Part shown: piece after piece, positions 1-8,392 of the stretch | How the letters are laid out: each line of letters opens with the position of its first letter | Numbering within the stretch: the stretch's first letter is position 1 | Assembly: GCA_002396385.1 (NCBI GenBank) | Contig: DGTD01000089.1 | Location: 1-11,653 of the forward strand | Length of the DNA: 11,653 nt | Reading direction: 5' to 3' | Origin: Bacteroidales bacterium UBA4345 | GTDB taxonomy: Bacteria > Bacteroidota > Bacteroidia > Bacteroidales > Paludibacteraceae | Made by a program: the position numbers and the translations under genes | The notes under the pieces: generated by a model | Seen by the model: only the letters and a program-made list of their open reading frames with translations | Told to the model about the DNA's origin: nothing | Database searches by the model: none

Positions 1-2
1 CG

Positions 3-3000
3 ACCATCGAGTTGACGTTCACCGGAAGTGACAACTGCGGAATCAAGAACATCAAGTACAGCGTGAGCGGTGCTACAGAGATTGCAGAGGCTAGTGTTGA
101 TGCAAACACTACCACTCAGAACTTGACATTCAATCATGGTGTTAACATCATTACTTGGATTTTGTCTGACTCTTCTTCTAATATAACAACTTGCTCTTCT
201 ACCTTTGTCTTGGCTGATGGCGCAGCTCCTGTTTTGACTTGTGCTGAAGCCAAGAAGGTTCTTGATGCTACATCGGACTGCAACGCTGCTTACGAAATTC
301 CAACTATCGGAGTGGTTGATTGTAGCAGTACGTCAACTGTTATTACTAGAAGCGACAATGCTGAGTTGACTGCAGCGTTCCCTCTCGGAACTACGACAAT
401 AACATGGACTGTTACTGATACGGCCCAACTGACAAATACTTGTGAGCAGACGGTTATTGTAAGGGACGTAACCGCACCTGTAGTCGCTTCTGTTGCCGAT
501 ACGGTTAAGTTGGTGGCTCCTGCCGATGGCTGTGATGTAGCCTATAATGTTCCTTCTTTGAATGTTACTGATTGTAGTGATGTGACAATCAAAGTTGAGC
601 GCTCTGATGATAAAGAGGTCGATGCCAACTTTGCTGGCGTTACTACAATTAACTGGAGTGTGACAGATACTGCGGGCTTGTCTACTGTTGTTAAACAGGT
701 TGTAGTGGTTACTGATGTGACGGCTCCTGAATGTGTGACTATCGATACTTTGAAACTTGTTTTGGCTGCCGACCAGAAAGAGTTTACAAGCGAAATGGTG
801 GTTGATTCGTTGGAAAAGATTCAAAATTCGAAGTCTGTATATACTATTGATGCGTGTGAGGGTAATATCTTCGGAACGTATGTTTCAGAAAGTGTTATAA
901 ATCGTTACGCTGTTGACAACGCGGGTGATGGTGAACTCAGTGTTAACTGGACTTTCACTGACAGCACGGGCAATAGTCGTACATGTCCTCAACCTGTTAT
1001 TGTTATTGACGTTACTCAGCCTGAATGTCCTGCCATTGCATTGAATTCATTCTTGATTCTGACAGATGAGATGTCTGGTGCTGATTTGGCAGACTCGTTG
1101 AAGGCATTGCCTTTCCCTACCACTAACGATGCTTCTGCCGGTCTGCTGACAGGAAGACTTGCTGAGGAGTCGTTTGCTTCAACCTATGTTCCTGGAGAAT
1201 ATGTTGTCAACTGGATCTTCAATGACGGTAGAACGGGCGATGTTGTATGTCCTCAGCAGATTGTTATTGAAAGTATAGGAAAACCTGAAATTGATTGTGA
1301 CACTATCCTTCCTGTTCTTGATACTATGGTAGGATATAATTGTGGCGTCGCTTTGGCTGATGTACAACTCAAGTTCAAACAACCTGTGGCTACCGAATAT
1401 AACGGTAAGATTATGGTTGAGGGTGTAGCCGGAATGGGTGATTTCGCAGAGAATCCATTGCCTGCCGAATTTGGTGTGGGATTGACCACTATTACCTGGA
1501 AATTTGAAGACAAGTATGGCCATGCGGTATACTGTCCTCAGAATATAATTGTTACCGATACTACGCCGGGTGATACTTCTGGCGTTTGTCTGAGGTCGCC
1601 AATCTACGTTGCGGCTAATGCTGATTGCCAGGGAGTATTAGACCTGCCTCGTCTGGTTATTAAAAATGACTGCGATGGAGAACTTGTCGGAGTCGCACGC
1701 CGTTCTGACGGTAAGGCTGTAGATGCTGCTTATCCGAAAGGACAGACCAAGGTTTATTGGACCTTTACCGATAATAGTGGAAATAAGAGTGAATGTAGCC
1801 AGTGGATATATGTAAAAGATAGTACTGCTCCAGTATATGATTGCAGTTCTATAGTACCTATTGTGGCATACTTAAAGAAGAATGAGTGTGAACTTCCTTA
1901 TTCACAGTTGCGTTGGCGTACACCTGTGGCAAAAGATAATTGCGATCTTCTTGTTGATGCTATCTCTTCCGATGCTCCTTCTTCGTTCCCTGTTGGTTCT
2001 TCTACTTTCACGTGGACCTTTACTGACGAAGCCGGCAATTCGTCTAGTTGCCCTCAAATGGTGATCGTTAACGATACAATTGCTCCAGATACGACTGGTG
2101 TTTGCCCTCGTGAACCGGTTGTGGTGAACGCTGCTGCTGATGCATGTGATGCTCTTGCGCTTTTACCTGAATTGACGGTTAAGGGTGATTGTGACGGCGA
2201 TATTGTCGGTGTTCCTTCCCGTGCTGACGGCAAATCCATTGACGCTACTTATCCGTTGGGTGCAAATGGGGTGATGTGGACCTTCACCGATGCGAATGGT
2301 AATTCCTCGGTATGTGCTGGAACTGTAATCGTGAAGGATGTTACGGCTCCTGTCTTTGCTGAGTGTGACAATATGCCTGATGTTAAACTCTACACACCTG
2401 AAAACGTGATTTGTGAAGTGCCAGTTGAGTTAATCGGTGGCCATTCCGCTGTTGATGCGTGTGGTGAGGTGACCGCTGTGCCTCGTTTGGGTGATAATGC
2501 GGATGAAAATTTACCTGTGCGTCTGGAAATAGGAAACTATAAGGTTGCTTGGTTGTTTGCCGATGCTTCGGGTAATTCGACTGTTTGCTATCAGAATGTT
2601 GCCGTTATCGACACGTTCCCTGCCGATACTACTGGTATTTGTCCGTCTGCTCCTGTTCAATTGGTTGCAAATAACAAATGTGAGGCTAAGTATCCGAATT
2701 TACCTCGATTGGTTATACATGACCTTTGTGATGGTGCTTTGTTGGGCGAACCTGTCCGGGCCGATGGAGAAAAACTTTCTGCCGCATACCAAAAGGGTTC
2801 AACGCTTGTGACATGGACGTTCACCGACAACAGTGGCAACTTGAGCTATTGTTATATGGATGTTATTGTGACCGACACTATGGCACCTAACAATGCGGGA
2901 GTTTGTCCTTCTGCTGAGTTTGTCGCATTTGCTGATGCGTCATGCCAAGCTAATGTCGAGTTGCCTGTGTTGAAGGCGCTTGATAATTGCGATGGTATTG

Positions 3001-5582
3001 TGACGGGTGTGATAACACGTGCCGATGGTTTGGATTTGGCTGCTGCTTATAGTAAGGGTGAGACGGAAATAATGTGGACGTTCACCGATGCTTCTGGTAA
3101 TAGTAGCTATTGCCGCCAGAATGTGGTTGTAAAAGATGTGGCTCCGGCCGATACGAATAATGTATGTCCTCGTCAGCCTTATGAGGCTTTGGCTGAGACT
3201 TATTGCCAGGCGAATGTAGAACTGCCTGTCCTAAAAGCATACGACAACTGTGATGGATGGCTCGTTGGTCAGTTGTCCCGCTCCGATGGTAGGGGTGAGG
3301 TTGAACCATTCGGTAAAGGTGTCACCGAGCTGACTTGGACGTTTACCGATGCTTCGGGTAATAACAGTTTCTGTAGCCAACAGGTGATTGTTACAGATAG
3401 GTCGGCTCCTGCAATCAGTTGTAAGTCTTTTGTGACAAGGGCTTATGTGAAACCTTATTCTTGCACGGTGGAACTCAAAGACATTGAGTTTACTGTGCCT
3501 ATCGCACAAGACCAGTGTTCTGGTGAGATTTATGGTGTTCTGGTTGATAGTAAAGATGAGTATACGGTTGGTTCTTACAAATTGCGTTGGAAATTCACCG
3601 ATGAAGATGGAAACACCAGCTATTGCCCTCAGACTTTGGTGATTGACGACCGAATTGCTCCTGAATGGGACAACAATGCCGCTTCTACACAGATTGAACT
3701 TTCTTGTGTAGACGAGGTGCCTGAATTCCCTGAATTTACTGCAACAGACAATTGTAGTGAAGTGACGTATACGGTAACTGATACAACCAATCGTTCCGAT
3801 AACCCGGCCGATTGTGAGTTCTATACTTATTTCTCAAGCCGTATTTATCTGGCAAAAGATTTGTATGGTAATGTTTCCGATTCGTTGGTTTATACCTATA
3901 ATGTACGTGATGTAGAGGCACCTAGAATTTCGTTCCACGATGGTTGGACCGACAGCTTGTATTTGGCTCAACCTATCGGACACTGTATGTATGCCGTGCC
4001 TGATATGACTTATCTGCTGACCGACAAACATGTGGCTGACAATTGTGCCGATTATAGTCATCTAAAGATTTGGCAGGCTCCTGCCGAGGGTGATACTATT
4101 CTCTCTTCGATTTATGTAACGATGTATGTTGAAGATGTATGTGGTAATGTTGATTCTATTAAACGTTATCTCTATGTTCCTTCAAGAAAGAGTATTGTTA
4201 CGGCTATTGGTGTGGCCGACACTATTTGTGCTAACGATGAGGAGCCAATTGGACTTATGTCGAATGAAATTCGCCGTGGTTATGGTACTTCTTGGATTTA
4301 CGAGTTCGGCGTTTGGGAGGAAATCCCTAGCACTTTGCTTTGGGATGTGTACCGCGACAGCATTTCTTCTTCTTCGGTTGTCTTCAGTAATAACAGGAGG
4401 ACTTATGCGAACCGTTTTGTTGATGCTGACGGCAACATTTCAATGTCTAAGCGTGATTCTCTGACTAATCTGATTCGCGCATATCAAAGTGGCAGATATT
4501 ATTTTGTCGCTATGGATACTACTACCGAGTGTACCGATACTGTCGGTCTTGACTTGGTCGTTCGTGAAAGACCTCGTATTTCTCTTGACCTTGGAACGGT
4601 TGCTATTTGTGACGGACGTTCTCTTAATCTTGAAGAATTGTATGCCGATTTCAATGTCTGTGTAGATGATATGAACTCTGACATTACCGATGAGGGCTGG
4701 ATGATTGATGGCGCGATTTACAAGAATGGTGACCCTGTTTCTTATGTAGGTGACTCGCTGAGGCGCTTGACCTATTATGCTACCAACATGTGTGGTACTA
4801 GCAGAAGCGACAGTACTTTCTACCTCAATTGTTATGGTTCGCCAACCTCTTATGCCGACAGCTTGGCCGAGGCTGGTAGTGTGGAGGCTTACAAGCTGAT
4901 GAAGCGTGACTCGTTGAATATGAACAAGTCTATTGGCATTGATGTTCATAAAGAATACAAGGCGACAGATTTGTTGTTGACTTCAACTCCTCAGAATAAG
5001 GCTCGAGTTTGGCGTGGCGACGACGCTACAATTCATCTGCAAGTGAACAGAAATCCGCTTACTGTTTGGTGGTATCGTGCCGAAAGCGGATTTGACGGCG
5101 CTGGCAATTCAGAATATGACTTGTCTGGTCATTTGATTAACGGTTGGGATGATGACGACTTCTTGATGGCTGTTGACCATGTGGACGGTGAAAACGGACC
5201 GTATAATTTGAATTTGAGACAGTTGACCGATAGCGCTTCTTATTACGTAGTGATAACGGATTCTGTTTGTCCTGCCATTGCTTCTAATTTGGTGGCTATT
5301 GATGTGGTCGACAAAATCCCTACTGCCTTTACTCCTTATACAAAGGATGGTTTGAACGATGTCTTTATGCCGGGCTTCCAGGTTACCATCTTTAACCGTT
5401 ATGGCCAACTTGTCTTCCAAGGCAACGATGGCTGGGATGGAACTTATCGTGGCATTATGGCCGATCCGGCTGTCTACTTCTATGTGGTAACCTTACGCGA
5501 TGGCTCTGTCGCTAAGGGATCGATTGAAGTGGTGAAGGCTGCGAAGGGACAGCCTTCAGAAGGGTATTTGAACCGACGCTGA
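3..5582 (+). CDS. Giant HYR-repeat secreted protein with T9SS type B sorting domain (5' end outside window)
   Basis: The frame is open from the left edge (codons ACC ATC GAG TTG) to TGA at 5580-5582, so this is the C-terminal part of a larger protein; the TTG at 12 is not a real start. About 14 HYR-like Ig modules of 80-100 residues occupy 3-3665. Each shows a late G-x-T-x-x-x-W-x-F/V-T-D core, a paired Cys, and a V-x-D-x-x-A-P linker. Two divergent Cys-containing modules follow (3666 to about 4190). Ig-like spacers come next, with motifs such as VADTICAND (about 4214) and VAICDG (about 4600). The C-terminus (about 5316-5540) begins IPTAFTPYTKDGLNDVF, continues with FNRYGQLVF and WDGTYRG, and ends in YFYVVTLRDG. 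This matches the T9SS type B (gliding-motility-associated) C-terminal domain. By family knowledge, such proteins cross the outer membrane through T9SS; HYR arrays are usually adhesive or structural. The adhesin role is inference. A terminator follows 20 bp after the stop. Confidence 0.9.
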   Translation, partial: TIELTFTGSDNCGIKNIKYSVSGATEIAEASVDANTTTQNLTFNHGVNIITWILSDSSSNITTCSSTFVLADGAAPVLTCAEAKKVLDATSDCNAAYEIPTIGVVDCSSTSTVITRSDNAELTAAFPLGTTTITWTVTDTAQLTNTCEQTVIVRDVTAPVVASVADTVKLVAPADGCDVAYNVPSLNVTDCSDVTIKVERSDDKEVDANFAGVTTINWSVTDTAGLSTVVKQVVVVTDVTAPECVTIDTLKLVLAADQKEFTSEMVVDSLEKIQNSKSVYTIDACEGNIFGTYVSESVINRYAVDNAGDGELSVNWTFTDSTGNSRTCPQPVIVIDVTQPECPAIALNSFLILTDEMSGADLADSLKALPFPTTNDASAGLLTGRLAEESFASTYVPGEYVVNWIFNDGRTGDVVCPQQIVIESIGKPEIDCDTILPVLDTMVGYNCGVALADVQLKFKQPVATEYNGKIMVEGVAGMGDFAENPLPAEFGVGLTTITWKFEDKYGHAVYCPQNIIVTDTTPGDTSGVCLRSPIYVAANADCQGVLDLPRLVIKNDCDGELVGVARRSDGKAVDAAYPKGQTKVYWTFTDNSGNKSECSQWIYVKDSTAPVYDCSSIVPIVAYLKKNECELPYSQLRWRTPVAKDNCDLLVDAISSDAPSSFPVGSSTFTWTFTDEAGNSSSCPQMVIVNDTIAPDTTGVCPREPVVVNAAADACDALALLPELTVKGDCDGDIVGVPSRADGKSIDATYPLGANGVMWTFTDANGNSSVCAGTVIVKDVTAPVFAECDNMPDVKLYTPENVICEVPVELIGGHSAVDACGEVTAVPRLGDNADENLPVRLEIGNYKVAWLFADASGNSTVCYQNVAVIDTFPADTTGICPSAPVQLVANNKCEAKYPNLPRLVIHDLCDGALLGEPVRADGEKLSAAYQKGSTLVTWTFTDNSGNLSYCYMDVIVTDTMAPNNAGVCPSAEFVAFADASCQANVELPVLKALDNCDGIVTGVITRADGLDLAAAYSKGETEIMWTFTDASGNSSYCRQNVVVKDVAPADTNNVCPRQPYEALAETYCQANVELPVLKAYDNCDGWLVGQLSRSDGRGEVEPFGKGVTELTWTFTDASGNNSFCSQQVIVTDRSAPAISCKSFVTRAYVKPYSCTVELKDIEFTVPIAQDQCSGEIYGVLVDSKDEYTVGSYKLRWKFTDEDGNTSYCPQTLVIDDRIAPEWDNNAASTQIELSCVDEVPEFPEFTATDNCSEVTYTVTDTTNRSDNPADCEFYTYFSSRIYLAKDLYGNVSDSLVYTYNVRDVEAPRISFHDGWTDSLYLAQPIGHCMYAVPDMTYLLTDKHVADNCADYSHLKIWQAPAEGDTILSSIYVTMYVEDVCGNVDSIKRYLYVPSRKSIVTAIGVADTICANDEEPIGLMSNEIRRGYGTSWIYEFGVWEEIPSTLLWDVYRDSISSSSVVFSNNRRTYANRFVDADGNISMSKRDSLTNLIRAYQSGRYYFVAMDTTTECTDTVGLDLVVRERPRISLDLGTVAICDGRSLNLEELYADFNVCVDDMNSDITDEGWMIDGAIYKNGDPVSYVGDSLRRLTYYATNMCGTSRSDSTFYLNCYGSPTSYADSLAEAGSVEAYKLMKRDSLNMNKSIGIDVHKEYKATDLLLTSTPQNKARVWRGDDATIHLQVNRNPLTVWWYRAESGFDGAGNSEYDLSGHLINGWDDDDFLMAVDHVDGENGPYNLNLRQLTDSASYYVVITDSVCPAIASNLVAIDVVDKIPTAFTPYTKDGLNDVFMPGFQVTIFNRYGQLVFQGNDGWDGTYRGIMADPAVYFYVVTLRDGSVAKGSIEVVKAAKGQPSEGYLNRR
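231..3665 (+). repeat. Tandem array of 13 complete HYR-type modules, protein-level repeats
   Basis: Module boundaries, set at the residue after the D-x-x-A-P-type linker, include 231, 1584, 1836, 2100, 2355, 2637, 2901, 3162, 3414 and 3666. A further incomplete module lies at 3-230. Two subtypes are visible. Subtype A (1584, 2100, 2637, 2901, 3162) starts V/I-C, carries a CDG motif and an R-x-DG motif, then WTFTD. Subtype B (1836, 2355, 3414, and loosely the module before 1584) has a different N-terminal half. Modules 2901-3161 and 3162-3413 are the most alike, sharing CQANVELPVLKA and DNCDG at the same places, which suggests the latest duplication. DNA identity is moderate, so this is an old array, not a short-period DNA repeat. 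Confidence 0.85.
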
Positions 5583-5602
5583 TAGTTCTATAGTGTATAC
5601 TT

Positions 5603-5637
5603 GAGGGTGTGACATTTTGTTACGCCCTCTTTTTTTT
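5603..5637 (+). terminator. Intrinsic terminator after the giant HYR gene
   Basis: An 11-bp stem (GAGGGTGTGAC at 5603-5613 with GTTACGCCCTC at 5619-5629, two G-U wobbles) closes a 5-nt ATTTT loop. A run of eight T follows (5630-5637). This is a textbook Rho-independent terminator and separates the upstream gene from the metK transcript. Confidence 0.9.
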
Positions 5638-5656
5638 GAAAAAAAAACCGAATTGT

Positions 5657-5689
5657 TTTGTTGTCCTATTTGTTTATTGTGTATTTTTG
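5657..5689 (+). promoter_or_regulatory. Bacteroidales-type promoter for metK
   Basis: TTTG at 5657-5660 is followed by a 21-nt spacer and TATTTTTG at 5682-5689. This fits the Bacteroides primary sigma consensus of TTTG, 19-21 nt, TAnnTTTG exactly. It lies just after the upstream terminator. Transcription would start near 5694-5698, giving a leader of about 175 nt before the metK ATG at 5872. Confidence 0.65.
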
Positions 5690-5705
5690 CAACGAAAAAA
5701 ACAGA

Positions 5706-5760
5706 GTGGATAGATTTGGCTGCTTGCAACCACAGAAAAAAATGCTAAAAAACTTCTGCC
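5706..5760 (+). ncRNA. Candidate SAM-II-like riboswitch in the metK leader
   Basis: A short P1 stem, GTGG (5706-5709) with CCAC (5730-5733), encloses GATTT (5712-5716) and TTGCAA (5724-5729) directly before the 3' P1 arm. The 3' side then reads AAATGCTAAAAAA (5740-5752). From memory, classical SAM-II RNAs show the same order: P1, GAUUU, UUGCAA, P1', then AAAUG and GCUAAAAA. A possible second pseudoknot helix is GGC (5718-5720) with GCC (5758-5760), plus GCA (5726-5728) with TGC (5743-5745). The loop before GCC is longer than in the classical type, which recalls the long-loop SAM-II variants reported from Bacteroidetes. Position between a promoter and a SAM synthetase gene supports feedback by SAM. 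The stem is short and part of the classical core (the AG before CUAAAAA) is missing, so this remains a candidate. Confidence 0.5.
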
Positions 5761-5871
5761 TTACTGGCTCATACAATTCCTATTCATTTTGCTATTTTCT
5801 TTTTTTTGATTACCCTTCTTGATTTAAGAAAGGCTTTGTTGTGTATTATACTTTTAACTTATTTTTATAAA
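5761..5871 (+). other. T-rich remainder of the metK leader, no gene
   Basis: This 111-nt stretch between the riboswitch candidate and the metK start holds no convincing ORF. It contains a T-rich tract (5793-5807) that could be a regulated pause or terminator U-tract. I found no strong GC stem before it. A weak 6-bp A/T pairing between 5739-5744 and 5785-5790 is possible. The ATG is preceded by an AT-rich sequence with no Shine-Dalgarno motif, as usual in Bacteroidota. Confidence 0.4.
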
Positions 5872-7194
5872 ATGGCAAAATACTATTTCTCTTCAGAATC
5901 GGTATCCGAAGGACACCCAGACAAGGTGTCAGACCAGATTTCAGACACAATTCTTGATGCGCTGTTGACCTTAGACGAAAATGCCCATGTGGCCTGTGAA
6001 ACCCTTACTACCACCCAGAAAGTGGTTCTTGCTGGTGAAATTGCCAAGGACGACGAAAAGGTGGAAGCTCTTTTGTTTACAAAAAAGATTGATTTCGACG
6101 GCATCGTACGTGAGGTCATTCGCAGAATTGGTTATACCAATCCCGATATCAATTTTGATTACAAGAAATGTGAAGTGCTCAATTTTCTCCATGAACAGAG
6201 CTCCGATATAAATCAAGGTGTGTCAAGAGTTGATCCTGAAAGCCAGGGCGCTGGCGACCAGGGTATTATGTTTGGTTATGCTTGCGACGAAACGGCTAAT
6301 CTGATGCCTATTTCGCTCGACCTCTCTCACGCTTTTCTGCTTGAATTGGCTGCCATTCGTAAAGAGGGGAGACAGATGACTTATCTGCGTCCTGATGCGA
6401 AGTCCCAGGTGACTATCGAATATGGAGAGGATGGGAAACCAGCCCGTATAGATACGTTGGTTATTTCTACACAGCACGACGAATTTGTTAAAGGTGTTTC
6501 TCACGATGAGGCCGATAAACAGATGCAGGCGCAGATTGAGAAGGATGTTCGTGAAATTTTGATTCCACGTGTCCTTAAACGTGATGCCAACTATGCGAAA
6601 CTGTTTGCGAATAACGATTTCAAGTTGTTCGTGAACCCAACCGGCCGTTTCGTTATCGGTGGTCCTGATGGTGATACGGGTTTGACGGGCCGTAAGATTA
6701 TTGTTGACACTTATGGAGGTAAGGGTGCCCATGGTGGAGGTGCTTTCTCTGGTAAAGACCCTTCTAAGGTTGACCGCTCTGCCGCTTATGCTGCACGTTA
6801 TCTGGCTAAGAACATCGTTGCGGCTGGTTTGGCTTCTGAGTGTTTGGTGCAGTTGGCTTATGCGATTGGTGTGGCTAAACCTATGAGCCTTTATATTAAC
6901 ACTTATGGTACCTCTAAATTGAATATCTCTGACGGAGAACTGGCTGACCGTATCCTTAACGGTTCTTTGTTCGATTTCCGTCCGTATTATATCGAAAAAT
7001 CGCTGGGCTTGCGTAACCCAATCTATGCGGAAACGGCTTCTTATGGTCATGTTGGTCGTCGTTATCAGAAGTTGTATAAGCAGATTCCTGTGGGTGTTGA
7101 TCGTTACATTACTCGCGAGGTCGAACTATTTACATGGGAAAAGACCGACAAGGCTGAGGCTTTGAAGGCTGAATTCAAGGCAAATTTGAAGTGA
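5872..7194 (+). CDS. metK: S-adenosylmethionine synthetase (methionine adenosyltransferase)
   Basis: This 440-residue cytoplasmic enzyme makes S-adenosylmethionine from methionine and ATP, releasing phosphate and pyrophosphate, and supplies the cell's main methyl donor. The N-terminus [18 protein letters not shown] carries the conserved His15/Asp17 of the ATP site. The family signatures [12 protein letters not shown] (residues 126-137) and [16 protein letters not shown] (288-303) are intact, as are [10 protein letters not shown] (266-275) and a full C-terminal domain. It is longer than the E. coli enzyme (384 residues), with extra residues in the N-terminal half (around the [10 protein letters not shown] stretch), as I expect for Bacteroidota forms. 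I chose the ATG at 5872 because conservation begins there. An in-frame TTG 22 codons upstream would add a hydrophobic, non-homologous stretch. It is monocistronic, with its own promoter, leader and terminator. Confidence 0.97.
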   Translation: MAKYYFSSESVSEGHPDKVSDQISDTILDALLTLDENAHVACETLTTTQKVVLAGEIAKDDEKVEALLFTKKIDFDGIVREVIRRIGYTNPDINFDYKKCEVLNFLHEQSSDINQGVSRVDPESQGAGDQGIMFGYACDETANLMPISLDLSHAFLLELAAIRKEGRQMTYLRPDAKSQVTIEYGEDGKPARIDTLVISTQHDEFVKGVSHDEADKQMQAQIEKDVREILIPRVLKRDANYAKLFANNDFKLFVNPTGRFVIGGPDGDTGLTGRKIIVDTYGGKGAHGGGAFSGKDPSKVDRSAAYAARYLAKNIVAAGLASECLVQLAYAIGVAKPMSLYINTYGTSKLNISDGELADRILNGSLFDFRPYYIEKSLGLRNPIYAETASYGHVGRRYQKLYKQIPVGVDRYITREVELFTWEKTDKAEALKAEFKANLK

Positions 7195-7197
7195 TTC

Positions 7198-7216
7198 AAG
7201 TCGGTTGAAACGACTT
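7198..7216 (+). other. Small hairpin just after the metK stop
   Basis: AAGTCG (7198-7203) and CGACTT (7211-7216) form a perfect 6-bp stem around a GTTGAAA loop, three bases after the stop codon. No T-run follows, so it is not a terminator by itself. It may protect the 3' end or simply precede the main terminator. Confidence 0.4.
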
Positions 7217-7225
7217 ATATTATAT

Positions 7226-7265
7226 GAAGAGGGTGTATTTGCGTACATCCTCTTCTTTTGTTTTT
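7226..7265 (+). terminator. Intrinsic terminator of metK
   Basis: GAAGAGGGTGTA (7226-7237) pairs with TACATCCTCTTC (7244-7255), 12 bp with one G-U, around a 6-nt loop. It is followed by TTTTGTTTTT (7256-7265). It sits in the convergent gap between metK and the lipoprotein gene. On the minus strand the same stem is followed only by mixed A/T, so bidirectional action is possible but weaker. Confidence 0.88.
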
Positions 7266-7281
7266 AGGAGTGCCCATTCGT

Positions 7282-8379
7282 TTACTGGTAAAAGTAGAAT
7301 CTGCATGTGCCCACGCCTGTCATCAGTCCGTCTTGCAACAATTGTCCGTTTGAATTATAGATAGAAAGCATGCTGTTGGTTATGAATCCGTTCACGTTTG
7401 CTGTGTAGATATTTCCTGTCTTAGGGTCTACGTTGAATCCGTAGAATCCGTGCCCGGTACAAGTCGCTTTCTCCATAACGCTCCCCTCGGTTAAGTCAAC
7501 AGCATAGATGCGTGTTTCCGCTTCCGGATTCTTTCCTCCTACTATTTCACTGCTGTACATATAGTAAAGGGTTTGTTTGCCCGGCGCCAAGTCAATGTAG
7601 GCGTCCCCATTCATCCGTTTAAGAGGAATGTATCTTTTGAAGGAATCCCCGCCTGGCGTGTATTCTGCGACTCCACAGTTAGTGCCGTTGCCGTTCTCGT
7701 CGTAACTGGAGTAGGAGAGCCACAAGTCGCCATCGGCATCGATTACAAAATAGCGTGCAGTGACTGTAGGCTGTTTTAGTGCGATAAAGGACTCCACTTT
7801 GTCCTGCTGAGTGTCGATTTGGTAGATTCCGTTTGCTGAAGCTGCATATACCTTGTCGCCAATGTGGGTAATGCCTTCCGGATTCCCCTTGACCTTAATT
7901 TTTGTTACTGTTTTTTTACTGGTCAGGTCTAATTTCACAATGTGTCCTACACTGTCGGTCCAGGTCGGATTAACGCAAGTGACGTAGGCGAAGTTGCCAA
8001 CGATGGTGGCGTATCGTGGTAGGCCGATGCCGGTAATGGCGGGACAGACTTCCTTAAAAGTCCTCTTGTCTATGATTTCTACCTTATCTTCGTTTCCGCA
8101 CATCAGAAGAATGTATTTATCGGTGATAGTCGCGCTTTCTATTATGGACCTCAGCGGGTAGCCGTTAGCCTTTTTAAATACATTTTGGTCAATGGGTTGC
8201 CCATAATACAATAGACCGATACTTCCGTTGCTTTCACTGTAATTTCCCATATTGACCATTAAACAGGAGCCGTTCAGAGGAACATTGAAAAGCCCGCTAT
8301 CGGAAAAGTTGTCGTCGCTGTCGCTGCAACCTGAAAGCAGAAGTAGGGTAGAGAGGACTATTACAAAGGTCTTTTTCAT
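7282..8379 (-). CDS. Surface lipoprotein with YncE/DUF5074-like beta-propeller
   Basis: This is a 365-residue protein. A type II signal peptide ends in the lipobox LSGC with Cys18. SDSDDN follows the Cys, an acidic stretch like the Bacteroides lipoprotein export signal that places lipoproteins on the cell surface. The rest is made of short beta-rich blades, for example DKYILLMCGNEDKVEIIDKRT, GNFAYVTCVNP, GNPEGITHIGDKVYAASANGIYQID, and near the end DPKTGNIYTANVNGF. This is typical of YncE-like or DUF5074 propellers. The B12-binding surface lipoprotein BtuG of Bacteroides has this general fold, so ligand capture for an outer-membrane transporter is a possible role. No TonB-dependent receptor gene or cobalamin riboswitch is visible beside it, so the ligand is unknown. 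The ATG at 8377-8379 fits the signal peptide. Confidence 0.85.
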   Translation of the reverse strand: MKKTFVIVLSTLLLLSGCSDSDDNFSDSGLFNVPLNGSCLMVNMGNYSESNGSIGLLYYGQPIDQNVFKKANGYPLRSIIESATITDKYILLMCGNEDKVEIIDKRTFKEVCPAITGIGLPRYATIVGNFAYVTCVNPTWTDSVGHIVKLDLTSKKTVTKIKVKGNPEGITHIGDKVYAASANGIYQIDTQQDKVESFIALKQPTVTARYFVIDADGDLWLSYSSYDENGNGTNCGVAEYTPGGDSFKRYIPLKRMNGDAYIDLAPGKQTLYYMYSSEIVGGKNPEAETRIYAVDLTEGSVMEKATCTGHGFYGFNVDPKTGNIYTANVNGFITNSMLSIYNSNGQLLQDGLMTGVGTCRFYFYQ

Positions 8380-8392
8380 TCTTTTTTTATTG

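Noticed and set aside
12..14. TTG as a start codon for the left-hand gene
   Set aside because: The frame stays open to the window edge, and the codons before it continue the same HYR-like sequence, so the gene simply begins outside.
231..3665. CRISPR or short DNA tandem repeat
   Set aside because: The repetition has a period of about 250-290 bp, diverges in DNA, stays in frame, and encodes protein modules.
4440..4949. Antisense open frame of 169 codons within the giant HYR gene
   Set aside because: It has no recognisable features and is fully covered by the continuous plus-strand coding frame.
5835..5867. Second promoter-like pair, TTTG, 21 nt, TATTTTTA, next to metK
   Set aside because: The -7 element lacks the final G, and transcription would begin at or inside the ATG. 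The pair at 5657-5689 is a better match.
5806..5871. Upstream TTG start extending MetK by 22 residues
   Set aside because: The extra residues are hydrophobic and unlike any MetK N-terminus. Family conservation starts at [10 protein letters not shown], encoded from 5872.
6223..7050. Antisense open frame of 275 codons within metK
   Set aside because: It lies wholly opposite a strongly conserved enzyme gene, shows no recognisable domain, and is best explained as a shadow of metK codon use.
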